Shown: positions 1 to 5,227, counted from the stretch's first letter. The stretch is 12,268 bases of DNA from Rhodospirillaceae bacterium (GCA_018699755.1 JABIRQ010000455.1:1-12268), one strand, 5' to 3'. Program-made: numbers and translations. Notes: generated from the sequence alone by a model not told the origin.

Positions 1-1045
1 CTGTAGGGACGAAGCCCTGCTCGACCCCAGCATCCTCGAAACCCTTGCGCGCGGCCTCGTGGGGCGCGTCGGTCATGGCGCCCGGCTGGGCCGCCGCGAT
101 GACTGCGTCGCAGGCGGCGAGCTGGATGTCGTGCAGTTCGCGGGCACGCCGGCCGGGGTCGCCCAAGGCCATGTTACGGGCGATCGAGACAGGATAGCGG
201 TGATAGGAAGCGCCGAACTCAATATGCATCAGGTCGCCACGCTCGATTCTTCGCTCGGTCGGCAAGGCATGGGCGTAGACCGTGCGCGGGCCGGTCACGA
301 AGTTGGGCGGGCTGGTCGGCGAATCGCTCCCCGCAGCTATCACCGCGCGCACGGTTTCGGCCGTTACCTCGTACTCATCCGCGCCCTCTCGGATCGCCGC
401 CAGGGTTGCCGCCAACCCCTTGTCCGTGATCGCCGCAGCTCGCCGGAACATCCCGATCTCGGCCGGCGACTTGATGACACGCAGCCAGCGGATGATGTCC
501 GTCGCATCGACCGCCTGGCGTCCGGCCAGGGCCTCGCGCAGATCGTCGTAGTCGTGGGGGCTCAGGGCGTATTGCGGCGCCTCGTAGCCGATGCGCGTGC
601 CCTCCGCGGCATAGTCCTTCAGAATGCGCGCGAAGGCGGCCAAGGCCTCCTCCTGGGGCCGCCCGCCGAAGGAACGCGCCGCGCTTGCGACGGCCGTCGG
701 GTCGCTGCGCACACCCTCATGGGCAACAAAGCCGACCACCCGGTCGACCGGCAGCAAATCCGTCATCTCCGCCGAATCGCTGAACCGGCAGATGAAGGTC
801 AACGGCTGGTTCTCGAGCGGGAAGAACAAGCATTGAAAGTCCTGGTAACCCTTCCCTCGAAAGCCGACAAGCCAGTTGAGGCTGGGCGGCGAGATCACGA
901 CCAAAAGGTCGATGCGCCGCTCGGCCATCTTCTCGCGCACCCTGGCATGGCGCGACAGATACTCCGCGCGGCTGAAATCGAGCTTCGCCCAGTCGGGCCG
1001 CGCATCCAAATCCTCCGTCGCTAGACGGGTCTTGCCTTTGGTCAT
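1..1045 (-). CDS. M24-family, creatinase/Xaa-Pro dipeptidase-like protein (3' end beyond window)
   Basis: Reading leftwards from ATG 1045-1043 there is an open frame of 348 codons that leaves the window without a stop. A strong Shine-Dalgarno (GGGGGAGG, about 1053-1060) fixes the start. Residues about 25-185 look like a creatinase N-terminal domain (a segment around residues 47-75 reads LLVVISPPSLNWLVGF). The pita-bread M24 domain begins near residue 190 (IKSPAEIGMFRRAAAITDKG). His259 (VYAHALP) matches the conserved M24 histidine. The usual metal-binding block D-x-G-x(8)-D is altered: Glu276 replaces the first Asp and Ser287 the second (MHIEFGASYHRYPVSIAR). That suggests a metal-independent, creatinase-type hydrolase rather than an aminopeptidase. 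The substrate is unknown, and the last part of the catalytic domain is not visible. An IS lies 32 bp upstream and probably cut the gene off from its original promoter. Confidence 0.9.
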   Translation of the reverse strand, partial: MTKGKTRLATEDLDARPDWAKLDFSRAEYLSRHARVREKMAERRIDLLVVISPPSLNWLVGFRGKGYQDFQCLFFPLENQPLTFICRFSDSAEMTDLLPVDRVVGFVAHEGVRSDPTAVASAARSFGGRPQEEALAAFARILKDYAAEGTRIGYEAPQYALSPHDYDDLREALAGRQAVDATDIIRWLRVIKSPAEIGMFRRAAAITDKGLAATLAAIREGADEYEVTAETVRAVIAAGSDSPTSPPNFVTGPRTVYAHALPTERRIERGDLMHIEFGASYHRYPVSIARNMALGDPGRRARELHDIQLAACDAVIAAAQPGAMTDAPHEAARKGFEDAGVEQGFVPT

Positions 1046-1077
1046 CGCTTTTCCTCCCCCTAGACAACGTTCCTATC

Positions 1078-1093
1078 GGCAATGACACGTTAA
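1078..1093 (+). repeat. IS6-family terminal inverted repeat, left
   Basis: GGCAATGACACGTTAA pairs with the reverse complement of 1865-1880 at 15 of 16 positions. It lies 35 bp beyond the transposase stop codon and marks the element's end. Confidence 0.85.
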
Positions 1094-1128
1094 CAGCCCC
1101 GGTCGCGAGAATTCGGTTGTAATCTGCA

Positions 1129-1824
1129 TCAGGAGGCAAGCCAACTTTGGTTCCAGACAGCGAATGCGCCAGCTTGAAGCTCCTTGAATACGCGCCGGGA
1201 TAGAAGATGGCGTTGGACACAGAAGGCGTCGTAGACGGCAGCGTGGATCGAAAGGAACCGTTGGGTTGATCCCGGTGATTTGAACCGCTGCTGTTTTCGT
1301 TCACGCCGTAGAACGGGCCGGTGTGAATTCTCCGCTCGATTGTTTGCTCGCAATCCCTGTTCGTGAACAACAGATAGCCGTTCCTCGCGAATCGCAACGG
1401 CATAGGATTTGAGCTTGTCGGTGATGATGCGTTTTGGCGCGAAGCCCTGCTTCTTCAGCAGCTTTCCTAGCAATCGTCTCGCCGACTTAGCGCAGCGTCG
1501 TGGCTGAACCAGGAAGTCGAGCACCTCGCCCTCGTCATCGACCGCCCGCCATAACCAGTATCTCCGGCCGCAAATCCTGACGACCATCTCGTCAAAGTGC
1601 CAACATGCGCTGGCGCGCGGGCGGCCGCGACGGAGATTGCCCGCAATCAGCCGTCCGAACTTCAGGAACCAGCGGCGCACGGTCTCGTTTGAAACATCGA
1701 TGCCACGCTCAGCGAGCAGATCCTCGACATCACGAAACGACAGTGTGAACCGCGCATAGAGCTAGACCGCGTGCTGTATGATTGCTGGTGGAAAGCGATG
1801 ACGCTTGAAGGATGCCGGGGTCAT
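1129..1824 (-). pseudogene. IS6-family DDE transposase with amber mutation at codon 21
   Basis: From ATG 1824-1822 the frame reads MTPASFKRHRFPPAIIQHAV, then TAG at 1764-1762, then continues unbroken to TGA at 1131-1129 (232 codons including the final stop). Family members have a Trp at this point (AVWLY), so one change, TGG to TAG, explains the stop. The remainder is intact: an HTH-like N-terminal region (FRDVEDLLAERGIDVSNETVRRW), then DDE residues at about Asp78 (WHFDEMVV), Asp136 (IITDKLKSY) and Glu165 (NNRAENSH). The downstream 183-codon part would lack the N-terminal DNA-binding segment. Without amber suppression the protein is non-functional. Family identity is confident from the DEMVVRI, WLWRAVDDEGEVLD and RFKSPGS blocks. 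Confidence 0.92.
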
Positions 1825-1864
1825 TCCGAGACCGTACCGGGCCCTTCCCACGCCGACCACCGAC

Positions 1865-1880
1865 TTAACGTGTCAATGCC
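1865..1880 (-). repeat. IS6-family terminal inverted repeat, right
   Basis: Read on the minus strand it is GGCATTGACACGTTAA, differing from the other end by one base. It contains TTGACA, a good -35 hexamer pointing into the transposase gene, as is common in insertion sequences. Confidence 0.85.
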
Positions 1881-2294
1881 GTCGTGTTGCCTGCCGAACG
1901 ATTATGAGCCGCGCTAAACCGCGTCGAAGGAATCCATATGGGAAATCCCGGCTGAGTTCATCTGGGGAGTGTTGATCTAGATCAATAGCTGACGGATCGC
2001 GCCAGCGTAATTTGCCCGAGGGTTGGGATAGGCTGGGGCGCGGGGAGGTTGCGGATGCTGCGCCGGCCGGACGGCCTCGATGAATTCGCGGCCGAGATTC
2101 CGCCATGCGGCGGCGCTCTGGCCTCGTTCCAACGGTCGCGTAATTTCGCATGGACACGAGGCTTATACCGGCGAGAGACGATACCTGATGTTCAACTGAA
2201 TAACACTACAGGCGGCCCCGGAGGACCAGTTCGGTCGCCGCCGCTTCTCTGCAAGCTCAAGCAACTCAACCCTTTCACTTAAAGGAGACGAAAG
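1881..2294. other. Intergenic stretch between IS and oxygenase gene, no recognisable gene
   Basis: About 410 bp contain an Fnr/FixK-type box (1972-1985) and the leader of the oxygenase gene, including a strong ribosome binding site at about 2281-2288. Short open frames occur on both strands, but none has a recognisable family signature, and the overlapping candidates look like non-coding or relic sequence. A small TTCA-AC-TGAA palindrome at about 2191-2200 has no known meaning. The original promoter of the interrupted M24 gene may lie here. Confidence 0.5.
1972..1985. promoter_or_regulatory. Fnr/FixK (CRP-FNR family) binding site
   Basis: TTGATCTAGATCAA is a perfect 14-bp palindrome and an exact match to the TTGAT-N4-ATCAA consensus of Fnr/FixK/Anr regulators, which respond to oxygen limitation. 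It lies 91 bp right of the IS end. Rightwards the next confident gene is about 310 bp away. Leftwards, with the IS removed, the M24 start would be about 130 bp away, which suits a box near -41 with a moderate leader. The motif match is certain; the target gene is inferred. Confidence 0.7.
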
Positions 2295-2969
2295 ATGGAG
2301 CGATCCCTAGCGTGCGACCCGGCTGGACAATCGGGTGCGGACGGGGTGACCCGGTCTTTCCTTGACTGCCTGAAGAGCGCCCGGCAGGAAACGCGGCCGT
2401 TCGACTATTGGCTGCTGGACAACCCGCTTCCCGAAGGCTGCTGCGAGGCAATCGCCAGTCTGCCATTTCCGCCGCCTGAAGGCATGTCGTTCAAAGGCAG
2501 GCGTGAAATAAATAATGTCTCGCGAGTTTATTTCACACCTGAGAATCAGGCGAAGTTCGATGTCTGCCGTAGCGTCGTCGAAGGTTTTAAAAATCCAGGC
2601 GTAAGAATGGCGATCGAGGAGGCCACGGGTGCGGATCTTTCTGACGGCCATTTGAGAATTGAGTACTGCCAGGACACGGAAGGTTTCTGGCTTGAGCCGC
2701 ACACCGACATTTTCGTAAAGAAGTTCACGATGCTGGTCTACCTCTCCGATGATCCCGCGCTGGCCAACGCGGGGACGGACATTCTGGAAGGTCCGCCGGA
2801 TTTTAAATACGTCGGATCGGCGCCTTATGGGAAAAACAAGGGCGTCATTTTCATTCCGGGTAAGAATACATGGCACGGCGTCGGCCACCACCCGATCAAG
2901 GGCCTTCGCAAATCCATCATCATCAATTATGTCACTTCGGATTGGAACGACACGTGGCAACTGGCCTGA
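2295..2969 (+). CDS. 2-oxoglutarate/Fe(II)-dependent oxygenase-like protein
   Basis: The 224-residue product starts at ATG 2295, preceded by AAGGAGACGAAAG. The C-terminal half shows a double-stranded beta-helix iron site: His136-Thr-Asp138 (LEPHTDIF), distal His194 (NTWHGVGHHP), and Arg205 (LRKSIIINYV), which probably binds the 2-oxoglutarate carboxylate. Residues 35-60 (FDYWLLDNPLPEGCCEAIASLPFP) resemble the entry segment of small prolyl-hydroxylase/PhyH-like oxygenases found in diverse biosynthetic and glycan clusters. No signal peptide is seen, so it is probably cytosolic. The substrate cannot be told. Its base composition is visibly less GC-rich than the right half of the window (AAAAATCCAGGCGTAAGAATG and similar), and it lies between two different IS6-family elements, so transfer is plausible. 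The second element begins one base after the stop, but the C-terminus looks natural. Confidence 0.8.
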   Translation: MERSLACDPAGQSGADGVTRSFLDCLKSARQETRPFDYWLLDNPLPEGCCEAIASLPFPPPEGMSFKGRREINNVSRVYFTPENQAKFDVCRSVVEGFKNPGVRMAIEEATGADLSDGHLRIEYCQDTEGFWLEPHTDIFVKKFTMLVYLSDDPALANAGTDILEGPPDFKYVGSAPYGKNKGVIFIPGKNTWHGVGHHPIKGLRKSIIINYVTSDWNDTWQLA

Positions 2970-2970
2970 G

Positions 2971-3337
2971 GGCAGTGTCAAAGCAAATTGGCTTGAGGTG
3001 GGGAGGGGTGGTCCGTAGCCTCAGCGGATGTTAAATCCGTTCCGCTATTTCAATTCGTCGCCGGAGATCATTCGCCTGACGGTGATGCTGTACATCCGGT
3101 ACCCGCTTTCGCTGCGCCAGGTCGAAGACATCCTGTTCGAGCGCGGCATCGATATCTGCCACGAGACGGTGCGGCTTTGGTGGAACCGGTTCGGCCTGAT
3201 GTTCGCCGCGGAGATTCGGAAACGGCGCGTTGATTGTCGTTCATATTCGAACTGGCGCTGGCACCTGGACGAGATTTTCGTGCGGATAAATGGCGAGACG
3301 CATTATCTCTGGCGCGCAGTCGAGGCATGACACTACG
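2971..3337 (+). mobile_element. IS6-family element remnant with internal deletion
   Basis: The remnant starts with GGCAGTGTCA (2971-2980), one base after the oxygenase stop, and holds the first 100 codons of a transposase. Right after the break is TGACACTACG (3328-3337), whose reverse complement matches the left end at 8 of 10 positions. The right boundary could therefore be a degenerate terminal repeat left by an internal deletion, or simply a chance match next to a truncation. No matching flanking duplication is seen. The transposase differs clearly from the IS at 1078-1880, so this is a separate acquisition. Confidence 0.6.
3028..3330 (+). pseudogene. IS6-family transposase, N-terminal fragment
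   Basis: ATG 3028 opens a 100-codon frame with the IS6 N-terminal zinc-finger/HTH-like region (SLRQVEDILFERGIDICHETVRLWWNRFG) and the start of the catalytic core, including the first Asp of the DDE triad at residue 81 (WRWHLDEIFVRINGETHYLWRAV). It stops two codons later with Glu-Ala-TGA, whereas full-length relatives run to about 230 residues with D and E still to come. The remaining catalytic part is absent downstream, so this is a 3' truncation rather than a point mutation. It cannot encode an active enzyme. Confidence 0.9.
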
Positions 3338-3407
3338 GGTCTTCGGGAATGTAGTTCGGAAAAGGTCAGATCGGCCCCCTGATTTGAGCCTGTTAACCTT
3401 CAAAGTG

Positions 3408-3578
3408 TTCCCTGCTTTGGAGATCAGTTTCCCTGAAACCACGGAGAAATTCCCTGTTTGGTTTCTTAGGGAATTCCACCCGAAATCCTATATATTCCGC
3501 AGGGTTGAGAAGGGCCTGATCGTCAAACTGACACCCGAATCAAGCATATTCCCTGTATTTTCCCTGACTAACAGGGAA
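3408..3578. repeat. TTCCCTG heptamer repeat cluster
   Basis: TTCCCTG occurs at 3408, 3429, 3450, 3549 and 3560, with the first three exactly 21 bp apart and the last two 11 bp apart. CAGGGAA at 3572-3578 is the inverted form, and a one-mismatch inverted form (TTAGGGAATT) occurs near 3466. The function is unknown: protein-binding iterons or a repetitive-element relic are possible. Confidence 0.75.
3560..3578. repeat. Perfect inverted repeat within TTCCCTG tract
   Basis: TTCCCTG-ACTAA-CAGGGAA forms a perfect 7-bp stem with a 5-nt loop. No T run follows, so it is a poor terminator candidate. Confidence 0.6.
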
Positions 3579-3657
3579 TTCCTACCGGAGAAGGGTTCGC
3601 ACCAGACTGCGTCCTCCGCCATTATTTTTTGGCAACATATTGAAATAACGCAATAAT

Positions 3658-3877
3658 TTACTGGTGTTGGAAACTGGGTCCCACATTTGGTCCCACACTT
3701 CGATCGAGCTTGAGGCTATTTGGCCGTCGTAGATCGACATGGCCGGCGTGATCCATCCGCCGATTTGGTGCCTCGAGCAGCAGGGACCTTCTGCAAATCA
3801 TTGCTTGCGTCGATTCGGGGCTGGCCTGCCAGGAGAATCCGGCCATACCGCTCCGGCTAGAAACAAGGGAGGCTGAT
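3658..3877. other. Intergenic stretch upstream of small-peptide array
   Basis: No convincing gene is seen. GGTCCCACA occurs twice, 14 bp apart, at about 3676-3698. Just before the first small-peptide gene there is a good ribosome binding site (AAGGGAGG, about 3865-3872). No clear -35/-10 pair could be picked out. Confidence 0.4.
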
Positions 3878-3982
3878 ATGGCTGACAAGAGCACTACCGA
3901 CACCTTCAATGACGATGACCTTCTAGACGAGGCGCTCGATCACAGAGATTCTGCGAGGGCTTCTTGTAGCTGTTCGAGATAG
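3878..3982 (+). CDS. Small acidic-leader peptide, candidate RiPP precursor (copy 1 of 3)
   Basis: ATG 3878, with AAGGGAGG six bases upstream, encodes 34 residues: an acidic N-terminal part (Asp/Thr-rich, then FNDDDLLDEALDH, residues 10-22) and a short Ser/Arg/Cys C-terminus (SARASCSCSR, Cys30 and Cys32). The Asn11-to-Asp21 block recurs at the same codon positions in two copies downstream, with differences mostly at third codon positions, whereas the C-termini are unrelated. A conserved leader with a variable Cys-containing core is the hallmark of ribosomally made, modified peptides (RiPPs). The -DEALD- motif is reminiscent in general style of the L-S-D-E-E-L-D leaders of lantibiotics, but I cannot assign a class. 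A terminator hairpin follows at 4037. No modification, protease or export gene is in the window, so it may be an orphan or rely on distant enzymes. Confidence 0.6.
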   Translation: MADKSTTDTFNDDDLLDEALDHRDSARASCSCSR

Positions 3983-4036
3983 GTCCTGACGCCTGCGATC
4001 GTCCCAGGGCCCGGTTTCGGCCCTATCATGAGCGAG

Positions 4037-4068
4037 CGGCCCGTCCCAGCGGCGGGCCGATTCGTTTT
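4037..4068 (+). terminator. Rho-independent-like terminator after peptide copy 1
   Basis: CGGCCCG (4037-4043) and CGGGCCG (4053-4059) form a perfect 7-bp stem with a 9-nt loop (TCCCAGCGG), followed by ATTCGTTTT. Nearly the same hairpin follows copy 3 at 4725, suggesting the terminator was duplicated with the peptide unit. Confidence 0.6.
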
Positions 4069-4281
4069 GCTGTGTTGGAACCTCGGCCGAGCCCACTCGG
4101 CCTTTGGCGGTGCCCGTCGGCAGCTTGGTCGCTGCTATCCGTGACATATTGCCGAGGCGGGGCCGGCACGTTGGCGCAGGACTTGCCCCGACACTGGCGC
4201 TAGTCCCAAGGCACGGTTCCGCTTCCTTCCTGGGACAGGACCGGCTCCTCGGGTTCATTCATTCCAACACGGGAGGCCGAT
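4069..4281. other. Spacer in small-peptide array, possible further relic
   Basis: No gene is seen. From about 4197 the sequence matches the segment between copies 2 and 3 (GCGC-T-GTCCCAAGGCACGGTTCCG, later CATTCCAACACGGGAGGCC), so this is the downstream/upstream part of a repeat unit. The segment just before it (about 4100-4195) is where another peptide copy would be expected, but no leader motif survives there in any frame I read. Confidence 0.45.
4197..4281 (+). repeat. Inter-copy repeat unit, occurrence upstream of copy 2
   Basis: This runs from GCGCTAGTCCCAAGGCACGG to the CCAACACGGGAGGCCGA that holds the ribosome binding site for copy 2. It is homologous to 4435-4519 with scattered substitutions and small gaps. 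Partial matches to its first part also occur at about 3995 (after copy 1) and 4683 (after copy 3). Confidence 0.6.
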
Positions 4282-4422
4282 AGGGCCGAAAATACGGGTA
4301 TCGACACGATCAATGACGACGACCTCGGAGACGAGGCCCTCGACCGAACAGGTCGAGGGAAGGCGTTGGCCTGTTGTCAAAGCCCTTGCGCGGGTTGGCA
4401 GTCTTGCGGAGGGGGTAAGTAG
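4282..4422 (+). pseudogene. Candidate RiPP precursor, copy 2, start codon lost (ATG to AGG)
   Basis: Aligned with copy 1, the initiator position holds AGG, after a normal ribosome binding site (GGGAGG). The 46-codon frame then reads through DTINDDDLGDEALDRTG (the leader block lies at the same codon positions 11-21 as in copy 1) and a core with Cys31, Cys32, Cys36 and Cys42 (LACCQSPCAGWQSCGGGK), to TAG at 4420. The coding part is otherwise clean and its leader codons differ from the other copies mainly synonymously, so the loss of the start seems recent. No ATG, GTG or TTG precedes the leader in frame. The four-Cys core is the most RiPP-like of the set. Sequencing error at the start codon cannot be excluded. 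Confidence 0.6.
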
Positions 4423-4434
4423 GCCCTAGCCTCC

Positions 4435-4519
4435 GCGCTTGTCCCAGGGCACGGTTCCGATCCCTGGCGGGGTCGGGATCGGCGTCTCGGGGTCATCCAG
4501 TCCAACACGGAGGCCCACC
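4435..4519 (+). repeat. Inter-copy repeat unit, occurrence upstream of copy 3
   Basis: GCGCTTGTCCCAGGGCACGG through CCAACACGGAGGCCC is the counterpart of 4197-4281 and connects the end of copy 2 to copy 3. This is direct evidence that the array arose by tandem duplication of gene plus flank. Confidence 0.6.
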
Positions 4520-4663
4520 ACAGCCGAGAATACTGCGACCAGCACCATCAATGACGATGACCTAGAAGACGAGGCGCTGGATCGCATCAGGGGGAAGTCT
4601 TGTGGCACACAAGATACATTGGGGCCTGCGACGAGCAGCATGTCGGAGAGGCTCATGCGCTGA
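4520..4663 (+). pseudogene. Candidate RiPP precursor, copy 3, start lost and core altered
   Basis: The initiator position is ACA and there is a 1-nt insertion just upstream relative to copy 2. The leader block TINDDDLEDEALDR is intact at codons 9-22, and the frame ends at TGA 4661-4663. In copies 1 and 2 the stop begins the conserved TAGG(T/C)CCT sequence; here that TAG is at 4668-4670, out of frame by one. A frameshift within the core is therefore likely, and the frame that reaches 4668 would end in CRRGSCADR with two Cys. An upstream TTG (4439) is in frame, but it would give an unrelated 27-residue extension made of the inter-copy repeat, so I do not treat it as a real start. Confidence 0.55.
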
Positions 4664-4724
4664 TAGGTAGGCCCTAGCCCCTGCGCTTGTCCCAAGGTCA
4701 GGGGCCGGACCCTTCATAATTGAG

Positions 4725-4757
4725 CGGCCTGTCCCAGCGGCGGGCCGTTTCGACTTT
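4725..4757 (+). terminator. Rho-independent-like terminator after peptide copy 3
   Basis: CGGCCTG (4725-4731) pairs with CGGGCCG (4741-4747), with one G-U pair, around the loop TCCCAGCGG, followed by TTTCGACTTT. It is the sister of the hairpin at 4037, and the flanking CAT-AT/AAT-GAG context is shared too. Confidence 0.55.
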
Positions 4758-4801
4758 GAGGCTGCCAAACGGCGGGAACAGTGCTTTCAGGTGTTGCAGG
4801 C

Positions 4802-4894
4802 CTACACTCTTCGCTCGGCAATCAGGTCATTGTCCGGCGCGCAAAATAGCTTCTGCATCCCGTAGCCGAAACTGTCCTTCCGCCGCCGCGTCAT
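4802..4894 (-). CDS. Possible small protein, 30 residues, translationally coupled
   Basis: ATG 4894-4892 shares its A with the TAA of the upstream small frame (TAATG), typical of translational coupling. The product begins MTRRRKDSFGYGMQKLFCAP and ends at TAG 4804-4802. It has no recognised family. The support is the coupling geometry and a natural-looking composition only; the ribosome binding site is weak, and it may be chance. Confidence 0.25.
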   Translation of the reverse strand: MTRRRKDSFGYGMQKLFCAPDNDLIAERRV

Positions 4895-5037
4895 TACGGG
4901 TGCTTCTTCAGCCATTCGCGGGCCGGGAGGCGATCGAGCTTTTGGAGAACGCCGTCGGCAAGCCGGTGATAGCGGCGGTACAGGCGACCATGTGGCGGGT
5001 CGCGTGTCTCGCGGGCCTCAACCACGATTCTCCCCAT
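4894..5037 (-). CDS. Possible small basic protein, 47 residues
   Basis: ATG 5037-5035 opens a 47-residue frame rich in Arg (MGRIVVEARETRDPPHGRLY, then RRYHRLADGVLQKLDRLPAREWLKKHP), ending in TAA that overlaps the ATG of a second tiny frame. The C-terminal half could form an amphipathic helix. No clear Shine-Dalgarno is seen, and an in-frame stop lies four codons upstream of the ATG. I do not recognise it; it may be a relic or an unexpressed frame in the accessory region. Confidence 0.3.
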   Translation of the reverse strand: MGRIVVEARETRDPPHGRLYRRYHRLADGVLQKLDRLPAREWLKKHP

Positions 5038-5082
5038 AGCGGGCGTCTATTTGAGATAGATTGCTTCGAATAGTCGCCGCTT

Positions 5083-5096
5083 CCAATGGTCATTGG
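5083..5096. promoter_or_regulatory. Palindrome upstream of the multiheme cytochrome gene
   Basis: CCAATG-GT-CATTGG is a perfect inverted repeat about 130 bp before the cytochrome start. CATTGG recurs singly at about 5169 and 5212 in the same leader. It might be an operator, but no known regulator consensus is matched. Confidence 0.3.
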
Positions 5097-5227
5097 CGCG
5101 GGCGCCGCCGATGGCGTGGATCGGGAGGGCCGAACGCGGGCGTGCCGCGCCGGTGAGGCCAGAATTGCCATTGGACAGGGAGGCGGAATTCGGGAAGCCT
5201 TGGGCCGGAGTCATTGGGGTTGGGTGA

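Larger units (their letters stand above)
1078..1880 (-). mobile_element. IS6-family insertion sequence, 803 bp, inactive transposase
   Basis: The element is bounded by near-perfect inverted repeats, GGCAATGACACGTTAA at the left and GGCATTGACACGTTAA read inwards from the right. It contains one IS6-type transposase frame on the minus strand. The 803-bp length is normal for the family. The flanking 8-mers (TTCCTATC left, GTCGTGTT right) do not match, so no target duplication is visible; the copy may be old, or its flanks may have been rearranged by recombination. It lies in the 5' region of the M24 gene in the same direction, so read-through from it could reach that gene. Confidence 0.9.
3331..3657. 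other. AT-richer non-coding tract with TTCCCTG repeats
   Basis: This roughly 330-bp stretch is clearly less GC-rich than the window's genes. It carries five direct copies of TTCCCTG (3408, 3429, 3450, 3549, 3560) and one inverted copy, CAGGGAA (3572). An open frame crosses it, but its product is just repeated Phe-Pro and Ser-Leu-Phe-like strings caused by the motif. I see no gene here. Similar TTCCCTG-rich tracts are, from memory, common in alphaproteobacterial intergenic and accessory DNA. Confidence 0.6.

Noticed and set aside
59..1024. Plus-strand open frame of 321 codons
   Set aside because: It is antisense to the M24 gene, which has family motifs and a strong ribosome binding site.
2049..2282. 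77-codon plus-strand frame downstream of the Fnr-type box
   Set aside because: It has a TTG start with a purine-rich stretch too close to it, no family resemblance and a low-complexity tail that runs into the oxygenase leader. It is not convincing as a gene.
2307..2981. Minus-strand open frame of 224 codons opposite the oxygenase gene
   Set aside because: The plus strand carries the HxD...H...R iron site and a ribosome binding site; the antisense product has no family features.
3408..3578. Possible CRISPR array
   Set aside because: The repeat is only seven bases, spacing is irregular (21, 21, 99, 11) and there are no uniform spacers or cas genes.
3234..3656. Plus-strand open frame of 140 codons over the TTCCCTG tract
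   Set aside because: It starts inside the transposase fragment in another frame and its product is dominated by translated repeats.
4439..4663. TTG-initiated 74-codon gene covering peptide copy 3
   Set aside because: The extension encodes the inter-copy repeat, and copies 1 and 2 place the true start at the ACA codon position, so copy 3 is better read as a start-less pseudogene.
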